The translations under genes were made by a program, and so were the position numbers. Positions 19,818-30,299 of a stretch of DNA of 64,000 nt are shown one piece after another (within the stretch, counting starts at the first letter, position 1; every line of letters begins with the position of its first letter). The notes beneath the pieces are model-generated. The model did not search any database and was not told the origin of the DNA. It was given only the letters and a program-made list of their open reading frames with translations. Location: assembly GCF_038502225.1 (NCBI RefSeq), contig NC_091298.1, forward strand, positions 44,488,183 to 44,552,182. The letters run 5' to 3'. The DNA comes from Cherax quadricarinatus. Its lineage: Eukaryota; Arthropoda; Malacostraca; Decapoda; Parastacidae.

Positions 19818-20025
19818 GGAAATAAATGGTATAAAATACCGACACAATGGAAATATAAACACAAATGCAGTATAATGTGATCCTTTATTGACAACGTTTC
19901 ACCCACACAGTGGGCTTTTTCAAGTCACACAGGTAGATCCGTGTGTGACTTGAAAAAGCCCACTGTGTGGGTGAAACGTTGGCAATAAAGGATCACATTA
20001 TACTGCATTTGTGTTTATATTTCCA
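19818..20025. mobile_element. inverted-dimer Penelope insertion (subfamily 3)
   Basis: Two arms of about 85 bp (GGAAATATAAACAC...AAAAAGCCCACTG and complement) meet around a loop AGGTAGATCCG. Each arm has the hairpin CCCAC/GTGGG and GAAACGTTG. The left arm carries a further tail whose complement is ATTGTGTCGGTATT...TTTCC. A perfect 13-bp target duplication GTGAATAGTGCTT flanks it (19805-19817, 20026-20038). Confidence 0.8.
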
Positions 20026-20238
20026 GTGAATAGTGCTTAAAAACTGTTATATTGACTGATAAAACTGATCCTTGTGGAATGCCACTTCTGATTGGTCCCC
20101 ATTTAGAGTTGACCCCTCAATGCAAGTTTTCTGCCGGTCAGCCATCTCTAGATCCATGTTAGAACTTTACCTTCTGTACCATGAGCTGCCAATTTATTAA
20201 TAATCTTTTGTGAGATACTCTGATGAATGCTTTACTGA
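20026..20238 (-). pseudogene. CR1-like LINE RT fragments
   Basis: After the duplicated target (to about 20055) the sequence is complementary to RT motif B (GIPQGS-region, CTGATCCTTGTGGAATGCC) through the AHG-tract (CCATGAGCTGCCA) to KAF (GCTTTACT) near 20235. It then meets the 3' end of another CR1-like copy. Decayed, with no open frame. Confidence 0.6.
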
Positions 20239-21463
20239 ACATAAGAACATAAGAAAGGAGGAACACTGCAGCAGGCCTGTTGGCCCATACTAGGCAGGTC
20301 CTTTACAATTCATCCCACTAACAAAACATTTGCCCAACCCAATTTTCAATGCCACCCAAGAAATAAGCTCTGATGTGCAAGTCCCACTCAAATCCACCCC
20401 CCTCCACTCATGTACTTATCCAACCTAAATTTGAAACTACCCAAAGTCCCAGCCTCAATAACCCAACTAGGTAGACTGTTCCACTCATCAACCACCCTAT
20501 TTCCAAACCAATACTTTCCTGTGTCCTTTCTAAATCTAAACTTATCTAATTTAAATCCATTACTGCGGGTTCTCTCTTGGAGAGACATCCTCAAGACCTT
20601 ATTAATATCCCCTTTATTAATACCTATCTTCCACTTATACACTTCGATCAGGTCTCCCCTCATTCTTCGTCTAATAAGTGAATGTAACTTCAGAGTCTTC
20701 AATCTTTCTTCATAAGGAAGATTTCTAATGCTATGTATTAATTTAGTCATTCTACGCTGAATGTTTTCTAACGAATTTATGTCCATTCTGTAATATGGAG
20801 ACCAGAACTGAGCTGCATAATCTAGGTGAGGCCTTACTAATGATGTATAAAGCTGCAGTATGACCTCTGGACTTCTGTTGCTTACACTTCTTGATATAAA
20901 TCCTAGCAATCTATTTGCCTTATTACGCACGCTTAGGCATTGCTGTCTTGGTTTAAGGTTGCTGCTTACCATAACCCCCAAGTCCTTTTCGCAATCTGTA
21001 TGGCTAAGTTCTACATTAATTAATATAAGTCTGCCCGAAATGCCTAGCCATGCTAGGCGTTCTAGTGGTACACTCTGTAATTATTATTTTACTACATGTA
21101 AACCACACAATAACCAAATTCTGTAAACTCAGCATTGTAATACTTATAGAGAATAAAGTTTGAATTTGAATTTGAATTTGAATTTATAAGTGCTATGGTT
21201 ATGGACACTCCCGAGCTTCAGAACCTTGCATTTATCTACATTGAATTGCATCTGCCACTTTTCTGACCAAGAATATAGTTTGTTTAAATCCTCTTGAAGT
21301 TCCCTGACGTCTACGTTTGAATCAATTATCCTACCTATCTTTGTGTTATCGGCGAATTTGCTCATATCACTAATGACCTCATCAAGGTCATTGATATATA
21401 TTATAAACAACAACGGGCCCAAGACTGATCCCTGTGGAACGCCACTTGTTACAGATCCCCACG
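20239..21463 (-). pseudogene. CR1-like LINE 3' half, interrupted by a short element
   Basis: The - strand reads RT from SGVPQGSVLGPLLF (near 21440) through KFADNTK (FADD to FADN near 21350), KCKVLKLG, then, after an insertion at 21030-21184, LGVMVSSNLKPRQQC to the end LDKYMSGGGWI at 20388. The 3' UTR ends at about 20239 with two TTCTTATG units. The D-to-N change in the FADD box and the insertion make it inactive. The part 20388-20981 is still open for 197 codons. Confidence 0.8.
21030..21184 (+). mobile_element. short retroelement with (TTTGAA)n tail inside a LINE
   Basis: A 155-bp unit interrupting the CR1 copy. It begins TCTGCCCGAAATGCC, has a small hairpin (CCTAGC/GCTAGG), AATAAAG near its end, and four TTTGAA tail repeats. 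TATAAG occurs on both sides (21024-21029, 21185-21190) as a likely 6-bp target duplication. This looks like a SINE or a 5'-truncated LINE 3' end. Confidence 0.65.
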
Positions 21464-21484
21464 AACGAACGAACGAACGAAAGT
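21464..21484. repeat. (CGAA)n microsatellite at a junction
   Basis: Five CGAA units fill the joint between the CR1-like fragment and the next element. Confidence 0.8.
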
Positions 21485-22718
21485 TCAGGTAAGATCCCAA
21501 ATGGGATTAGCGGGGAAGACGGAACAGACGAAGAATAGTGCTGGAGAGGATTGTTCTTAGTTGTAGAAATAGAGCCAGGGCTTAACCCAGCAGCTAAGTC
21601 GATCGTGGGATAAAGCTGGAGAGAACAGGGCATGGCTGAGAATGTGGACGACGTGGGCAAGCTGTGCAGGCTGCATCATGGTGGTTGATCTGTAGATCTG
21701 GTCGGCGATTGGTTGCTGGAGATCGGCGGGGAGCGGGATGGAGAGGTAGGCATGTTTCAATATGATTGGTTAAGTATACAGAGAGGAGAGAGGATCAGCG
21801 TTGATTGGTGGATAACACTCTTCATATCTGCGTTTTGTTAGTTTTTCGTTCCTGTCGTAGAGCCATTTTGAAGTCTTTTGAAAGCAGGTTTTGATAATAA
21901 ACTAAGTTTGAGCAGACTTTTGCTGTCTTTTTCTAAGTCTGCAATTAGGGCAGTTTGAGTGTGGGGATCGCATCCAGGAGCAACAGTGTACTTGATACTA
22001 CCATGGTGCATGGAATAGATGACCTGAGGTGCATACAGCGACGGGGTGTGAGGGTTATATGTATAGAAGGTGAGGGGTTCAGTTGGTCTAAATATTGTTT
22101 CCTCTTCCATTTCTTCAGGTCTTCGAGCATCTTGAGGTGGATTTTCAGGAGAAAGTGTCTTAGCTTTCTTGGCTTTTGGTGGTTGAGTTGGAGATGAAGC
22201 AGGTGGTTCGTTAGTAGTAGCAGAAGAGGTGGAAGACTCAGGTGATTGGTCCACAGCGGTGGTGATGTTGGAAGTCGCTGATTGGTTGTTTCTTGGAGAT
22301 GGAATTTCAGGTGTTGTGATGTTGCCTAATTCTTTGGTGAGCTTGATGATGTCGGCAGATGGTGGAGAGTCTGGGAAAGTAAAATCTGGCATGTTGTTCA
22401 ATCGGAAGAGCTCGTTAATAACAGTGCTGAAGGAGCCTGGTAACGCCATATCATGCATGTGTGCATATAGCATACAGTACTGAATTTTCGTAGGTTCATA
22501 AGCTGATGGAGTAGTGGTGGAGGGTTGGGTAGCTTTTAAACGTTTGGTTGTGTCGGCCTGGAGTTTGGTGATGGCATCATAAGTAGGTGACTTGGAAGGT
22601 GTCTTCTTCTGTTCTGCTTCTTGGCTTTTTCTCAGAATTTCTCGACGAGTGGGGCACTTTGCAGCGAGAGTATGGTGATTGTTTTTGCAGTTGAGACACT
22701 TAAGTGGGGCAGCTCTAC
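21485..22718 (-). pseudogene. I-like LINE ORF1 (gag-like, zinc knuckle)
   Basis: In - sense the frame (stop at 21838) starts in the middle of an ORF1. It has a CCHC zinc knuckle CLNCKNNHHTLAAKC near 22690, a basic PTRREILRKSQEAEQKK stretch, an alpha-helical LPGSFSTVINELFRLN region, then a long Pro/Ser/Thr-rich tail with KAKKAKT and EEMEEE, ending LQNGSTTGTKN. The remaining 350 bases downstream in sense are open in parts (QPAQLAHVVHILSHALFSP). A zinc-knuckle ORF1 is typical of I-clade LINEs. The open frame's first 22 codons (from 22785) belong to another LINE, so the apparent 315-residue protein is a chimera. Confidence 0.6.
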
Positions 22719-24360
22719 TCTTCTGATGTAGGTATAAATTCCTCTCTTCTCTCCTAACAGATGATTTTGTCTCCAATTCATACATCTGGGATTATTTTTA
22801 TTTGACAAAATTTCTCTCCGTGGTATATATACTTTAGACACATTACACATTATTAAGAAGAAAGTCATAGTCGTAGATCCCATCATTATCATAATTATAA
22901 TCAGCGTCAATAAAATTATTAGCTAGATTACCCGAATCGATAATAAACAGGTTTTCCTTTAGTCCATTATAACTGGTAGAATGAAAATCGGGGACTTTTG
23001 CTGTATTGTCCTCATTCGACCAGGTAATATTTGTGATAACCTGCACCAAGCTCATCAGCGAACTCTAAATTATTCATGAGGGGTTCCTTATTTGAAAAGA
23101 TTAGGTCAAGGAAATTATTACTGCGGCCAGCAGTAACAGACTGGTTGATTATGCCCTGATCTACCACGAGGCCTGGTCAGAGACGGGGCCACAGAGGTAT
23201 TAACCCCCAAAACCTCCTTCAGGTATAGACTGTTACAAACTGCTTCAGAAAGCAGTCCTGAACTACTTCCATAAAGTCACTGACTTCAGATTATTGGTCA
23301 GAGAAATCTAGTCAAAATCTAATTAAAATCTTCTTTAACTAGCAGTTTCGTCCTATGTATTTTTATACCTGTGTTCATGCAGCAATTTATTTATTCTTGT
23401 ACATATAATGCTACTCCACCCTCCATTCCATTATTTCTTTATAAAAACAACTTAAACACTTGAATGTGACACTCGGCAATCACGCCTCGACTCTTCAAAT
23501 TAAACCAAGTTTCAGTTATTTCAGTTATAACATCAACGTTTCTTGCACATGCAGTTAGATGTAACTTGTGTAACTCATTTCTGGCATTTTGACTATTTGT
23601 ATAAAATATTTTTTTAAGATTATTTTTCGTCTGTGCCTTTCCCCTTTTCATCTTTTCTTTTTCACAATTTCTGTTTTAATTATTTTTACCTTTACCCCTA
23701 AAATCCACATTATCACAATCCTGATAATTTAACAACTCAAATCGCTGATTCTACCATCCGTTTCCCCCCAAAATACCTTTACCACTAACATCTCCCTCCA
23801 CTGGACTGGCCAGTGTACCCATACCTGCCTTAGATAAGTAAACCTCATCCCTGGTATATATGTCATATCTGCCACAGAAGAGATCCCAGTTGTCTACAAA
23901 TGGTACTGCAATGTCCTTGCAGTGTATGTCCAGCCAATAATTAACACCAGTATCCTTGGACAACCATTCATTTCCAACTTCTTTCTTTGGCAAAATGTCA
24001 CTTATTACTGGACTCCCTTCCTACTTCCTAATTATGTTTATCACTGACCTATACCTGCTACTCAGGTCTTCACTACTACATCTGCAAATATTGCTGCCTC
24101 CAGCATTGCTTCCATTACTTTTCATGATGTTGTCATGATGGCTAACAGAATTTATTATCCCAGCCCCAGGTAATAACACAATAACACTCTCTGTTCAATT
24201 TCTTATCTCTAAGACAAAATGCCCTATCCATAAATTTAACCTGACTGTTTCCATCTACAACAGTGTTCTTACCTTTGCTGATGGTGTTCGTCATGACATT
24301 CTTGATGGTGTTCGTTGAGATATCATGGATCATCGATTCACACTCGTCTGTTAGCACACA
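22719..24360 (-). pseudogene. CR1-like LINE: ORF1 esterase domain and endonuclease start, decayed
   Basis: In - sense, from 24360 to 23750, there is an SGNH-esterase-type ORF1: block I GNSQVKFMDRAFCLRD (D of GDS replaced by N), then VPFVDNWDLFCGRYDIY and block V RDEVYLSKAG (H of DxxH replaced by Y). From 23651 to 23439 comes an AP-endonuclease start (IFYTNSQNARNELHKL, ITETWFNLK). From 23055 to 22719 comes the end of the nuclease and linker (VPDFHSTSYNGLKENL, NPRCMNWRQNHLLGEKRG). Stops and a repeat insertion (23124-23228) separate them. Both esterase catalytic changes fit a dead copy. Confidence 0.65.
23124..23228 (+). repeat. dispersed repeat X, copy 2
   Basis: GCGGCCAGCAGTAACAGACT, TGGTTGATTATG, CTGATCTACCACGAGGCC, ATTAACCCCCAAAACC, TTCAGGTA: the same order as 2346-2466. 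It lies within the decayed CR1-like copy. Confidence 0.5.
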
Positions 24361-24730
24361 GATAGAATTATTGGTATCTACAGCAACCTCCTGAACCTTC
24401 CTTAGCTTCAGTTAGATAATTCATAGGACATTCGGGACCCCATATAGCCTGACTCGCCCCTCTGCTCATCACCTCTCCTTATTTTGTATTCATATGTCCT
24501 CTACGTTTCCAAACTTATTTGTCTCTAACTTACATGTCTGATATTTACGTATTGCCTATACATGCAAGTTGTGAAATCTATTTTTTTCTTGAGAAACAAT
24601 ATACACTTCACAAAGTTCTCTTATAAGATGTTTTTACTGTGCAATTATAAATCTGAGTTTTTTGTTCATCAGTCATACAGCTGACCACAAAGATTATAAT
24701 AAATGCGCATAACATATAGCGTACTTTCAG
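24361..24730 (+). other. intron end before the first sure IR exon
   Basis: No repeat or coding signal recognised. It ends with an AT-rich run and GCGTACTTTCAG, the 3' splice site of the exon at 24731. Confidence 0.5.
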
Positions 24731-24844
24731 ATTATTGATAAGCTACGGTTTCCAGAAGGAGTTGGAGTTTTTGAAGCAGTGAGAAGTAGCTCGGCTTTTT
24801 ACAGTGACACGAATCTCTCTGAGCTGGTAGATAAAGTTAAGCTG
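24731..24844 (+). CDS. ionotropic receptor (IR) gene, N-terminal exon
   Basis: A 114-base exon, ACTTTCAG|ATT ... CTG|GTATGT, phase 0 at both ends, 38 codons: IIDKLRFPEGVGVFEAV, then SSSAFYSDTNLSELVDKVKL. The hydrophobic GVGVFEAV strand and the following helix match the extracellular N-terminal region that precedes the ligand-binding domain in decapod variant IRs (recalled family pattern). It is separated from the next exon by only 166 bases, and the joined frame continues ...VKL|LRQLSTHP. Residues are numbered from this exon in the following entries. Confidence 0.72.
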
Positions 24845-25010
24845 GTATGTTTGTATATTATTTTGTGAGGATATTTTTCTACATTGGGTAGGGTCTGTTG
24901 CATCTTCTGTCATTTAAATATTAGTACTGAAGGTGGATGACTAAGAGTAAATCTTACACTTAATATTACTGATGGAGAGTGTGAATTACACTACCTTTAT
25001 TTGTCAACAG

Positions 25011-25234
25011 CTGCGGCAGCTCTCAACACATCCGACAATAGTTGTAATAAGTGACGACTCAGCCGTCATCGCTGCCTTTGTTGACTGGTCCCTTAAGAGC
25101 TACCTTATGCTGTGGTCAACTAGACTCCTCATCATCACTCGTTCTCGCCTTCTGGAGGTGCAAGATCTTCAGCCAGCATTATCTAAGCTGAACTCTATGA
25201 TAGTTATTTTCAGCGATGACCAAGCAAGCAGCAG
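25011..25234 (+). CDS. IR gene, second exon (N-terminal region)
   Basis: Acceptor TTATTTGTCAACAG|CTG and donor AGCAG|GTGATG. It is 224 bases, starts in phase 0 and ends after two bases of a codon. Residues 39-112 show two buried strands, PTIVVISDD and TRLLIITRS, around AAFVDWSLKSYLMLWS, then LSKLNSMIVIFSDDQAS. The alternation of strands and helices suits a Rossmann-like extracellular fold ahead of S1. Reading through the donor would stop at once (TGATGA). The next exon in frame is 12.6 kb away at 37835, beyond SINE and LINE insertions. Confidence 0.85.
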
Positions 25235-25539
25235 GTGATGATTATTTTCTAATTTATACTTTAATATCTGTTAAAAACAATAATATTACATACTTTCTAG
25301 AAAAAAACAATACTTGTCTCATAAACACGAAGACAGACAAACGATATATTAAATTCTCAGACGACTAGAAAGGGTCAAGATAATTGGATTGTTCAGTATA
25401 AACAAAATTGGTTCACGAAATATGAAGAGAAAACGGGAACATAAACAAACCAGGCAATATTTTTTCAGCCAGAAGAGGAATAACTTACACAAAGAAATCA
25501 TATAAGCAGGCTCATCGACACCATGCCTAACCCTTCTAG
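25235..25539. other. intron, no feature recognised
   Basis: AT-rich intronic sequence with no repeat that I recognise. Confidence 0.4.
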
Positions 25540-25812
25540 GGTAGGGTAGGTGCCTGAGCCCGAGCCTTTAGTTCATAAGACTGTCATTCCCATTTGCCCC
25601 CTTGGGGCGGGGATGGCAGACCAGAGAGGCCTAGCTTGTGGCTAGGCCTGGGGACAGTTGGTCCCAAAGATGAGGAGGTACTTGTGCCTCCTCCCATGGG
25701 AGACTTAGGTCTCAGACACTCCCTAAAGAGGGAGCCAAGGACGGGCCACCACTTGGAAAAGGCCCGGGCCGGGAGAATACCGGCGAATCTTTAATAATAA
25801 TAATAATAAATA
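25540..25812 (+). mobile_element. retroelement 3' end with (TAA)n tail
   Basis: GC-rich segment (GGGGCGGGGATGGC, hairpin GGCCTAGC-TTGTG-GCTAGGCC, GGCCCGGGCCGGG) that ends CGAATCTT followed by six TAA repeats. TAA tails are typical of I-clade LINEs and their SINEs, and I-like ORF1 pieces occur elsewhere in the window. No coding sequence is included. Confidence 0.5.
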
Positions 25813-25904
25813 AGCAGGCTCCATGCACAGACTTCGAAATATAACTGATAGGGTCATAATAGTTAGATTGAAGTAAACTTTGGAGCAGCAGAAGCTTAAG
25901 AGTG

Positions 25905-26080
25905 TACCGTGGCCTGGCTGGAGGTGCACTCATTTCATATGCTGATTGTCCATGGTTTGATCCCTGGTATGGGTGGAAAATCTGGGCACGTTTCCCTACA
26001 CCTGCTGTCCCTGTTCACCTAGTAATTAGTAATTCTGGGTTTTGAAAGGAGCTGTGGAGATTTTGGTCTATAAAATTGAT
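25905..26080 (+). mobile_element. degenerate tRNA-derived SINE
   Basis: An A-box-like GTGGCCTGGCTGGAGG and B-box-like GGTTTGATCCC are followed by GGTGGAAAATCTGGGCACG and CTGTTCACCTAGTAA. These blocks are in the order of the better copy at 28037-28337. It lacks the tail. Confidence 0.6.
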
Positions 26081-26169
26081 GTGTGTAAAAAAAAAGGCAA
26101 GGCCAAAAATCAAGACTCGGCCTTTGCGCACGCACGCAAGCACACAAACACACACACATACATGCACGC

Positions 26170-26955
26170 TAGGGATCTGAACAGGCTGCAATCCTAGTCC
26201 AACAACTGGCTACTGGAGTTTAACCCCACCAAATGCAAAGTCATGAACCTAGTGGAAGGTGAAAGAAGACCGCGGACAGAGTACAGGCTAGGGGGCCAAA
26301 GGTTGCAAACCTCACTCAAGGAACAGGCTCTTGGTGTGAGTATAATACAGAACATCTGAGACGCACATCAACCAAATAACTGCTGCAGCATAAGGATGCC
26401 AGGTAAACCTAAGAATAACATTTCGACTCCTGAGTAAGGAATCATTCAAGACTGTTCACCGTGTATGTCAGATCCATACTGGAGTATGCAGCACCAGTAT
26501 GGAACCCACACCTTTTCATGTAAGTCAAGAAATTAAAGAAAGCACCAAGGGTTGCAACAAGACTAGTCCCGGAGCAAAGGGGCATGTCCTACAAGAAGAC
26601 ACTAAGGGAAATCAACCTGACGACACTGGATGAGAGGAGAGATTGGAGGCAACACTATAACTACATATACTCAGGAATTGACAGGGTGAACAGGGACAGG
26701 ATGTTTCAGAGATGGGACACAGCAACAAGGGGTCACAACTAGAAGTTGAAAACTCAGATGAGTCACAGAGATATTAGGAAGTATTTCTTTAGCCACAGAG
26801 TTGTTCTTTAGCCATAAACTAGTATGCAGGATGCATACATACCTTTAAGAAGAGATACAATGAAGCTCATGGAACAGAGAATAGACCTAATAAAGAACAG
26901 CGAAGTGGAGGAGCCAGGAGCTGTGAATCGACGCCTGCACCATAAATGAGTATAC
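26170..26955 (+). pseudogene. LINE (family with AC tail) RT C-terminal fragment
   Basis: Aligns by eye with the last third of the LINE ORF2 ending at 34992: SNNWLLEFNPTKCKVMN near 26200, YRLGGQRLQTSLKEQ near 26285, LGVSI near 26332, HINQITAAA near 26365, VRSILEYAAPVWNPH near 26465, then DIRKYFFSHRV near 26770 and FKKRYNEAHGTE near 26850. Frameshifts and stops are frequent. The 3' UTR remnant GAGGAGCCAGGAGCT near 26905 leads to an (AC)n tract, as in the other copies. Confidence 0.72.
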
Positions 26956-26959
26956 ACGT

Positions 26960-27035
<76 letters not shown>
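26956..27035. repeat. (AC)n microsatellite
   Basis: Nearly pure CA repeat of about 75 bp at the 3' end of the LINE fragment. Confidence 0.95.
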
Positions 27036-27036
<1 letters not shown>

Positions 27037-27065
27037 CACACACAGTACGCAGACACAGGTAGATG

Positions 27066-27872
27066 TGGGGTCACAAGGCTCCGGGAACCTTAATGTTTTT
27101 AGAGCGTGCATTAGCTGCTAGCAGTAACCAGTGGTAGTGACAACGTCAGTGAACAACCCTACAAGTGATAACCAACGTTATTAGTAAAAAAGAAGGCAAG
27201 GAGAAGCCTGAAGTTATATGACAAAACTTCGAAGTGCCAATTCGTTAGGAGCCTAGTAGGCACCCATTACCACACGGTTACAAATGTGCAAAGCTGAAAG
27301 CGAGTGTGAAAGAAGATGTTCAATAATTACAAGAGGTTGGTTAACAAGTGAAATGTGGGGCAGCAGTTAGAGCAGTGAGCAGTGAGAGCGAAAAAGTTTT
27401 TTAATAATTAAAGGGAGAAAAGAAAAAAATATATAACTAGGGAAGAGGGCAGGAGTAGGCCTTCTTGAAGCGGTGATGTCATAATAGGTTGTGTGGCATC
27501 ATAAATAAAAAGTGTAGCTAACCGAATGTGAAATTTATTCTACCAAAAGTGAAAAGTGAACACATTTGAGGAGCGTGAGATGTACAAGCATAAATGGATA
27601 ACTATCACGGGAGAAGAATTCTCAAAATAATGTTAGAAGGCCTACGTGTATGACAACAGATCAGCAACTGGTAACTTGTCATCACCCCACTGCCAGCGCA
27701 AGTCCTTCTCACTTATTGTGGTTGCATGTTGTCATATTCTGGGCTCTGCACACTGTTACTCACTCCTGCAAGTTATTACCAGAATTAGAGTAGAAACAGC
27801 ATAGATAATGTGGAGATAGGTTTGATGAGTGCTTGAGGGGAGGGAGGTGGGTAGCAAGCGAGGATTGACTGT

Positions 27873-27876
<4 letters not shown>
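27066..27876 (+). repeat. long dispersed repeat Z, copy 1 (paralogue of 29070-29650)
   Basis: Shares with 29070-29650 the blocks TTAGTGACAACGTCAGTGAA / GTAGTGACAACGTCAGTGAA, CAACCCTACAAGTGATAACC, CAAAGTGCCAGTTCGTT-type and AGAGGTTGG. It starts just after an (AC)n tract, as the second copy does. No protein frame. Possibly the 5' region of the LINE at 30870-34992, since the second copy leads toward it. Confidence 0.5.
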
Positions 27877-27910
<34 letters not shown>

Positions 27911-28770
27911 CACAAGTGTAGACACTTGTAGAAGCTGAGAGAGGCTAAGTTTGAGAATTACTAGTATTACTATTGGTATTTTATTAGTAGTATTGATTTT
28001 ATTAGTAGAATGAATAAGTTTTAGAATTACTAGTATGGGGGCCCGGTGGCCTGGTGGCTAAAGCTCCCGCTTCACACACGGAGGGCCCGGGTTCGATTCC
28101 CGGCGGGTGGAAACATTTCGACACGTTTCCTTACACCTATTGTCCTGTTCACCTAGCAGCAAATAGGTACCTGGGTGTTAGTCGACTGGTGTGGGTCGCA
28201 TCCTGGGGGACAAGATTAAGGACCCCAATGGAAATAAGTTAGACAGTCCTCGATGACGCACTGACTTTCTTGGGTTATCCTGGGTGGCTAACCCTCCGGG
28301 GTTAAAAATCCGAACGAAATCTTATCTTATCTTATCTAGTATTACTATTGGTATTTTATTAGTAGTATGGATACCTAGAAGTGAGGAGCATTATTTCTGG
28401 GCACACACACACTAGCACAAGTGTCAGGCACTTGTAGAAGCTGAGAGAGGCTAAGTTTTAGAATTACTAGTATTACTATTGGTATTTTATTAGAAGTATG
28501 GATAAGTTTTAGAATTACTAGTATCACTATTGGTATTTTATTAGTAATATGGATACTTAGAAAAGAGGAGCATTACTTTTGGGCACACACACTAGTACAA
28601 GTGACAGGCACGTGTAGAAGCTGAGAGAGGCTAAGTTTTAGAATTACTAGTATTACTATTGGTATTTTATTAGTAATATCGGTATGTTTTAGAATTACTA
28701 GTATCACTATTGGTATTTTATTAGTAGTGTGGATACTTAAAAGTGAGGAGCATTATTTCTGGGCACACAC
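27877..28770 (+). repeat. 180-bp tandem repeat, about three copies, split by a SINE
   Basis: GCTGAGAGAGGCTAAGTTT recurs at 27933, 28440 and 28620. The last two are 180 bp apart, and the first interval is 180 plus the SINE and its duplication. Each unit has two half-units with TTTTAGAATTACTAGTAT and TATTGGTATTTTATTAGTA and ends GGGCACACACAC. An (AC)n run at 27876-27907 heads the array. Confidence 0.75.
28037..28337 (+). mobile_element. tRNA-derived SINE with (TTATC)n tail
   Basis: The 5' part is tRNA-like: A box TGGCCTGGTGGCTAAAG and a canonical B box GGTTCGATTCC. A CAC triplet sits in the anticodon-loop position, so a tRNA-Val-type origin is likely. The body contains TGTTCACCTAGCAGCAAAT and GGGTTATCCTGGGTGG, and the tail is four TCTTA/TTATC units. 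AGTAT flanks it on both sides (28032-28036, 28338-28342). The element is complete and little decayed. Confidence 0.85.
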
Positions 28771-28984
28771 ACACACAGCCGTGTAAACGGTCCCTTCACA
28801 ACCATACACCCCAACCTACCCATCCACTAGACATCCTGTCCCACTCTCCCCCACTTTACCCCCCTTCCAACCATCTCTCCCCCCTCATAACTCCCCCACA
28901 CACATGAACACACATACACAACACCTCCATAGAGTGAGCACTAGGAATTATGATAGACACACACATACACGCACACACACACAC

Positions 28985-29050
<66 letters not shown>

Positions 29051-29064
29051 AGTGTAGTGGGTCA
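28771..29064. repeat. C-rich stretch and (AC)n microsatellite
   Basis: A CCCC-rich pyrimidine segment (28795-28900) is followed by imperfect, then pure CA repeats (28955-29048). The tract abuts repeat Z copy 2. Confidence 0.85.
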
Positions 29065-29400
29065 CAAGCGCCAGGCTCCGAGAATCTTAGTGCTTTTAGG
29101 GCGTGTTTTAGCAGCTAGAAGCAACCAGTGTTAGTGACAACGTCAGTGAACAACCCTACAAGTGATAACCAAAGTATTAGCAAAAATAAATAAAGTAAAG
29201 GCGAGAGAATGCTTGAAATTATACAACAAAATTTCAAAGTGCCAGTTCGTTGAGGCCTAGTTGGCACTTGTTGCCACATTGTTACAAATATACAAAGTAC
29301 AAAGCGAGTGACTAAAGAGAAAAGATAAAAAAAAATTAAGAGAGGTTGGCTAACGACAAACTGTGATGTAGCACACAGCACGACCAAGCTAGCCAGAAAG

Positions 29401-29474
<74 letters not shown>

Positions 29475-29650
29475 CATATACATAAATATGTATAAGCTGA
29501 GGTGGTGGCAGCAGTAGGCCTGAGGAAGTAGTGCTGCCATAACAGGTTGGGTGTCATCACAAATAAGAAGTGTACTTACCAAAAGTGAAGTGTAAATTAT
29601 AAAAGTAGCAGTATACAAGTGATAAGTGTGGTAAATGAGGACTCAAAAGG
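29065..29650 (+). repeat. long dispersed repeat Z, copy 2, with internal (TA)n
   Basis: Paralogue of 27066-27876, interrupted by a (TA)n tract at about 29403-29471. Apparent ORFs on the - strand are made of the TA repeat and are not genes. Confidence 0.55.
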
Positions 29651-30237
29651 GCAACGAGAAAAGAATAGCTGAAGAAGTCAGCGGCGGAAGGGCGAGGTGC
29701 ACGAGTCATCGTACAGCGAGCAACGTACAGCGAGCATCGTACATCAGGCATCTGGATGGACGTCCCCTCTGAGGAGTAACGTACAAATCACCTGTTTGTG
29801 GTTGGCGGGAAGTTTTGAGTGGTAGAGCCGGCCCTACGGTCACTGGTAGCTATCACAAACCCTGCTCCAGAGCGATTATCATACACACAACACCTAGCAG
29901 TAGTAGGAAGATAAAATTTGTAGGAGCAAGGAATAGGCAGGAGGATTAAGTCGTGGCTAATGGGACTACAGCCCTGACAACAGTTTCGAGAGATAATGTT
30001 TTAGGACACAAAGACAGTACAATCTGAGAAGCAAGTATTGGGTACACATGTAGTAAAAGGTAGTACATAACTGGGTGAAAGAATGACTTAACACACGCTA
30101 GTATTATAATTATTAGAATTACTCTCAGTGTTAATGGTATCTTATTAGTATTACGGATACACAGAGGTGAATTGTATTTCTGGGACATATAAACAACTGA
30201 CGTGCTCACACACACACGTGCGCACACACATACACTC
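29651..30237. other. unassigned intron sequence
   Basis: Contains three imperfect repeats of CATCGTACA near 29708-29745 and AGTATTA-type repeats near 30105-30165 that resemble the 180-bp unit (TATTTCTGGGACA). No gene or element end was recognised. Confidence 0.35.
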
Positions 30238-30292
30238 GGGGACAGGAGCTGAGTCTCGACCCCTGAAACCACAACTAGGTGAGTACACACAG
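30238..30292 (+). mobile_element. orphan LINE 3' end
   Basis: GGGGACAGGAGCTGAGTCTC, GACCCCTGAAACCACAACTA, GGTGAGTACACACAG: the same terminal block as the LINE 3' ends at about 35000-35055 and 41890-41957. Confidence 0.7.
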
Positions 30293-30299
30293 CTGATCC

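Noticed and set aside
25594..25794. 66-codon Gly/Pro-rich ORF
   Set aside because: Lies wholly in the retroelement 3' end with the TAA tail.
28037..28110. Functional tRNA gene
   Set aside because: Although A and B boxes are good, the acceptor and anticodon stems do not close well and a SINE body and tail follow.
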